Shown here: positions 22,370-24,335 of the stretch, piece by piece
Numbering within the stretch: the first letter of the stretch is position 1
Layout: every line of letters starts with the position of its first letter
From: JBPEXY01 sp052031065
Lineage (GTDB): Bacteria > Pseudomonadota > Gammaproteobacteria > Immundisolibacterales > Immundisolibacteraceae
DNA: 24,335 bases
Direction of reading: 5' to 3'
Assembly (NCBI GenBank): GCA_052031065.1
Contig: JBPEXY010000228.1
Location: 1-24,335, forward strand
The notes under the pieces: generated by a model
Told to the model about the DNA's origin: nothing
The model's database searches: none
What the model saw: only the letters and a program-made list of their open reading frames with translations
Program-made: the position numbers and the translations under genes

Positions 22370-24335
22370 TTACAGAATTTCGAGATCAGGCAACTCAAAC
22401 TCCTCATCGAATTCCTCATCAAACTCGTCGACCCCATCTTCTTCCCGACCCTCGTTGAACTGCTGCTCAAACTCCTGAAGATCGAAGCTATCTTCTATAC
22501 CACCGTCTGGCTCTGGAGCGAGCAGCTCCTCATCAAGATCAAAATCAATTTGTTCATCAAGGAAGTTATCGTCGGGTAGTTCTTCCAGTTGTTCGAACTC
22601 TTCCACTTCGTCATCAAGTTGGAAATTCAACTCGTCACCGCCCAACTGTTCATCAGTGAGTTCAGCGCCAAAATCTTCAGCCTCACCACCGGTGTCCTCC
22701 AATTGATCTTCTGGCAGCGCGATTCCTGGTTGGATGATATCGAATATGTTCAATGACAGGTCATATAGCGCCGGATCGATATACCCCTCATCGGCATCAT
22801 CAGTATTCTGCGATTCACCAGCCGCTGCAGAGGCCTGACTCGCAGCCGCATTGGTCACCCCACTACCGGAAAATTGCAGAGCATTGACAAAAACGGTATC
22901 AAGCACACCCCCAAAAAGCGCCTGACTTGCAAACTGGGTAGTCTGTGCACCAACGGCCGTAAAATTAGCGATCAAGAGTGCATCACCAGCACCCTGCTGA
23001 CTGGCAAAAATATTGTCTGCGTTCGTTGCTATTGCAAAATTCTGGTTGATGCCATCGTCACTACCGATAAAACCACCGGCGACCAGAGAAATTCCGGGAG
23101 CATCAACGACAAAAGGAGCCTGATTCACGGTTATTACACTGCTGGGATTCGAAGCCAGCAAATTTCCGCTGGCCAACATTAGCACCTCACCATTCAGCGC
23201 GGAGATACCACCTTCCTGCAACAAATCAAAATTACCTGTATTTCCTGGATCTGCCGCAAGCGCAATATCGCCATTACTGGCAATAACCACATTAGTATTA
23301 GCGACAGCCTTTCCGATCGTTAATGCCTGTGTAGACGCAATTTCAATGTTGCCACTCGTCGCTGTCGCGCTGCCTAACAATAATTCACCGATGTTGTGAA
23401 TAAAGATCCCACCGGTATTAGTCTGTGCGTTGATTTCATTAGCATTGGTAACCAGTAGAGAAGACGAGCCAATGCCACTAGAGGCATTGAGATCGATTAC
23501 ATTCGCAACGATATCTGCTTGTGTAGCGACACCACCACCTTGAATTGAGCCATTGGTACTGGTGAGAGAAACGTTATTAGCTCCAACATTAATGACATCT
23601 ACGGCCACATCATTGAATTCCGCGAGGAACACACTACCCCCTGCGGTAACGGTTAACTGGTCAACGGCCAAAGCCTGCGCGCTTCCAGAAGATCCGATAC
23701 CCCCATTCGCGTTGAGCGTCATATTGGCGCCCGCTATGACACCTCCAATACCATTTAGCGCGCCAAGGATTACTGTGTCGGCCCCACCGGCTCCATCAAT
23801 CGCACCAGAGAGTGTGCTGTTCAGCGTGAAAGTATTACCACTGGCGCCACCAGTCAGATTAACGAAATCAGTAAAGGCTACAGTACCAGCGGTGCCACTA
23901 TCCGCCGCAGTTATAGAGAAGTCGACATCTCCCACCAGCGTGAAACCCGCTCCACCACCTGTCAGTACCTCTATATCGGTGACGTCAGTACCCAGGCTTA
24001 CCGTCGCACCGGCCAGAGCAGAGTAATTCACGGTATCGTTACCCGCGGCGCCATCAATCAATCCAGCCAGCGATGACCCCGCATTAAAAACAAACGCATT
24101 GGCGCTAGCTCCACCAGTCAGATTCTCTATGCTGGTAAACGAACCAATACCGGTAGCATTACCCGCATTCGCTGCGGTCAACGTAAAGTCCGCATCACGA
24201 GCCAGAGTATCACTGCCGCCGGCTCCATCAATGTTGCCCGCCAGCGAACCCGATGCCCCAAAGGTGAAGGTGTTATTGCCCGCTCCGCCAGTCAGACTGA
24301 AAAAGTCAGTAAAGGCAAAACCACCAGCCGTACCG
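22370..24335 (-). CDS. C-terminal end of a large repetitive surface/haemagglutinin-like protein (5' end outside window)
   Basis: The frame is open from the window edge (first full codon at 24334) to TAA at 22370, giving 654 codons of a longer protein; the internal TTG at 24181 is not a real start. Three zones follow one another. First come repeats with LTGGASxNxF and IDGAGGxDT motifs, the latter resembling RTX calcium-binding turns. Then comes a haemagglutinin-like beta-helix zone (NGGIGSSGSAQALAVDQLTV, NNVSLTSTNGSIQGGG, NIEIASTQALTIG, ASNGDIALAADPG). Last is a 148-residue acidic tail with 59 Asp/Glu and one Arg. Composition (Gly, Ala, Ser, Thr, Asn, almost no Lys or Cys) fits an exported fibre. 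No autotransporter barrel, YadA anchor or sorting signal is seen at the C-terminus. The SapC gene is directly downstream. Confidence 0.8.
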   Translation of the reverse strand, partial: GTAGGFAFTDFFSLTGGAGNNTFTFGASGSLAGNIDGAGGSDTLARDADFTLTAANAGNATGIGSFTSIENLTGGASANAFVFNAGSSLAGLIDGAAGNDTVNYSALAGATVSLGTDVTDIEVLTGGGAGFTLVGDVDFSITAADSGTAGTVAFTDFVNLTGGASGNTFTLNSTLSGAIDGAGGADTVILGALNGIGGVIAGANMTLNANGGIGSSGSAQALAVDQLTVTAGGSVFLAEFNDVAVDVINVGANNVSLTSTNGSIQGGGVATQADIVANVIDLNASSGIGSSSLLVTNANEINAQTNTGGIFIHNIGELLLGSATATSGNIEIASTQALTIGKAVANTNVVIASNGDIALAADPGNTGNFDLLQEGGISALNGEVLMLASGNLLASNPSSVITVNQAPFVVDAPGISLVAGGFIGSDDGINQNFAIATNADNIFASQQGAGDALLIANFTAVGAQTTQFASQALFGGVLDTVFVNALQFSGSGVTNAAASQASAAAGESQNTDDADEGYIDPALYDLSLNIFDIIQPGIALPEDQLEDTGGEAEDFGAELTDEQLGGDELNFQLDDEVEEFEQLEELPDDNFLDEQIDFDLDEELLAPEPDGGIEDSFDLQEFEQQFNEGREEDGVDEFDEEFDEEFELPDLEIL
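23780..24334 (-). repeat. Coding repeats with LTGG and IDGAxGxDT motifs
   Basis: At least three units are visible at protein level, with IDGAGGSDTL, IDGAAGNDTV and IDGAGGADTV. Their DNA carries near-identical cores at 24219-24232, 24045-24058 and 23787-23800, spaced 174 and 258 bases (58 and 86 codons). LTGG occurs before each. Units have diverged and vary in length, so this is an old array rather than a recent duplication. More copies probably lie beyond the edge. Confidence 0.75.

Noticed and set aside
23553..24026. 157-codon plus-strand frame opposite the repeat protein
   Set aside because: Its alanine/proline/serine-rich translation is the antisense image of the glycine-rich repeats.
1..24335. 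tRNA, rRNA, CRISPR, insertion sequence or phage signatures
   Set aside because: No cloverleaf, regularly spaced direct repeat, transposase motif or terminal inverted repeat was found on reading both strands by eye.

Overview
The window reads as chromosomal DNA of a gammaproteobacterium, with roughly balanced GC. The clearest evidence is gene order. From position 1 to about 14.4 kb, read on the minus strand, it runs ygfX-sdhE, nadB (divergent), rpoE/algU-rseA/mucA-rseB/mucB-rseC/mucC-mucD, then lepA-lepB-DUF4845-rnc-era-recO-pdxJ. This is the arrangement known around the algU locus of Pseudomonas and relatives, and the protein motifs agree. The species cannot be named from the sequence alone.

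Region 1 (1-6.1 kb, minus) is a tightly packed housekeeping operon: translation factor LepA, signal peptidase I, a DUF4845 membrane protein, RNase III, the ribosome-assembly GTPase Era, recombination protein RecO and the vitamin B6 enzyme PdxJ (cut by the window edge). Genes overlap by 4-23 bases, and four of them (lepB, rnc, era, pdxJ) appear to start with TTG. Region 2 (6.2-10.7 kb, minus) is the envelope-stress operon: sigma-E, its membrane anti-sigma factor, the periplasmic RseB regulator, RseC and the periplasmic protease MucD, closed by a clear terminator just before lepA. A plausible sigma-E-type promoter lies upstream of rpoE. Region 3 (10.8-14.4 kb) holds nadB (plus), the sdhE-ygfX pair (minus) and ygfZ (plus): NAD synthesis, flavinylation of succinate dehydrogenase, and Fe-S/folate-linked maintenance.

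Region 4 (14.5-19.3 kb) is accessory: a kinesin-light-chain-type TPR protein, a tiny possible dehydrogenase remnant, a DsbA-fold isomerase of the 2-hydroxychromene-2-carboxylate type, a D-2-hydroxyacid dehydrogenase with its own promoter and terminator, and an AEC-family permease. Region 5 (19.5-21.6 kb, plus) pairs a squalene/phytoene synthase with ispH, so the last step of the MEP isoprenoid pathway sits beside the enzyme that commits C15/C20 units to C30/C40 products.

Region 6 (21.6 kb to the end, minus) is the least ordinary part. It is the C-terminal end of a large repetitive surface-type protein, with RTX-like and haemagglutinin-like repeats ending in a 148-residue strongly acidic tail. 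A SapC-family gene follows 38 bases downstream. The start of the large gene lies outside the window. No tRNA, rRNA, CRISPR array, insertion sequence or phage gene was seen.
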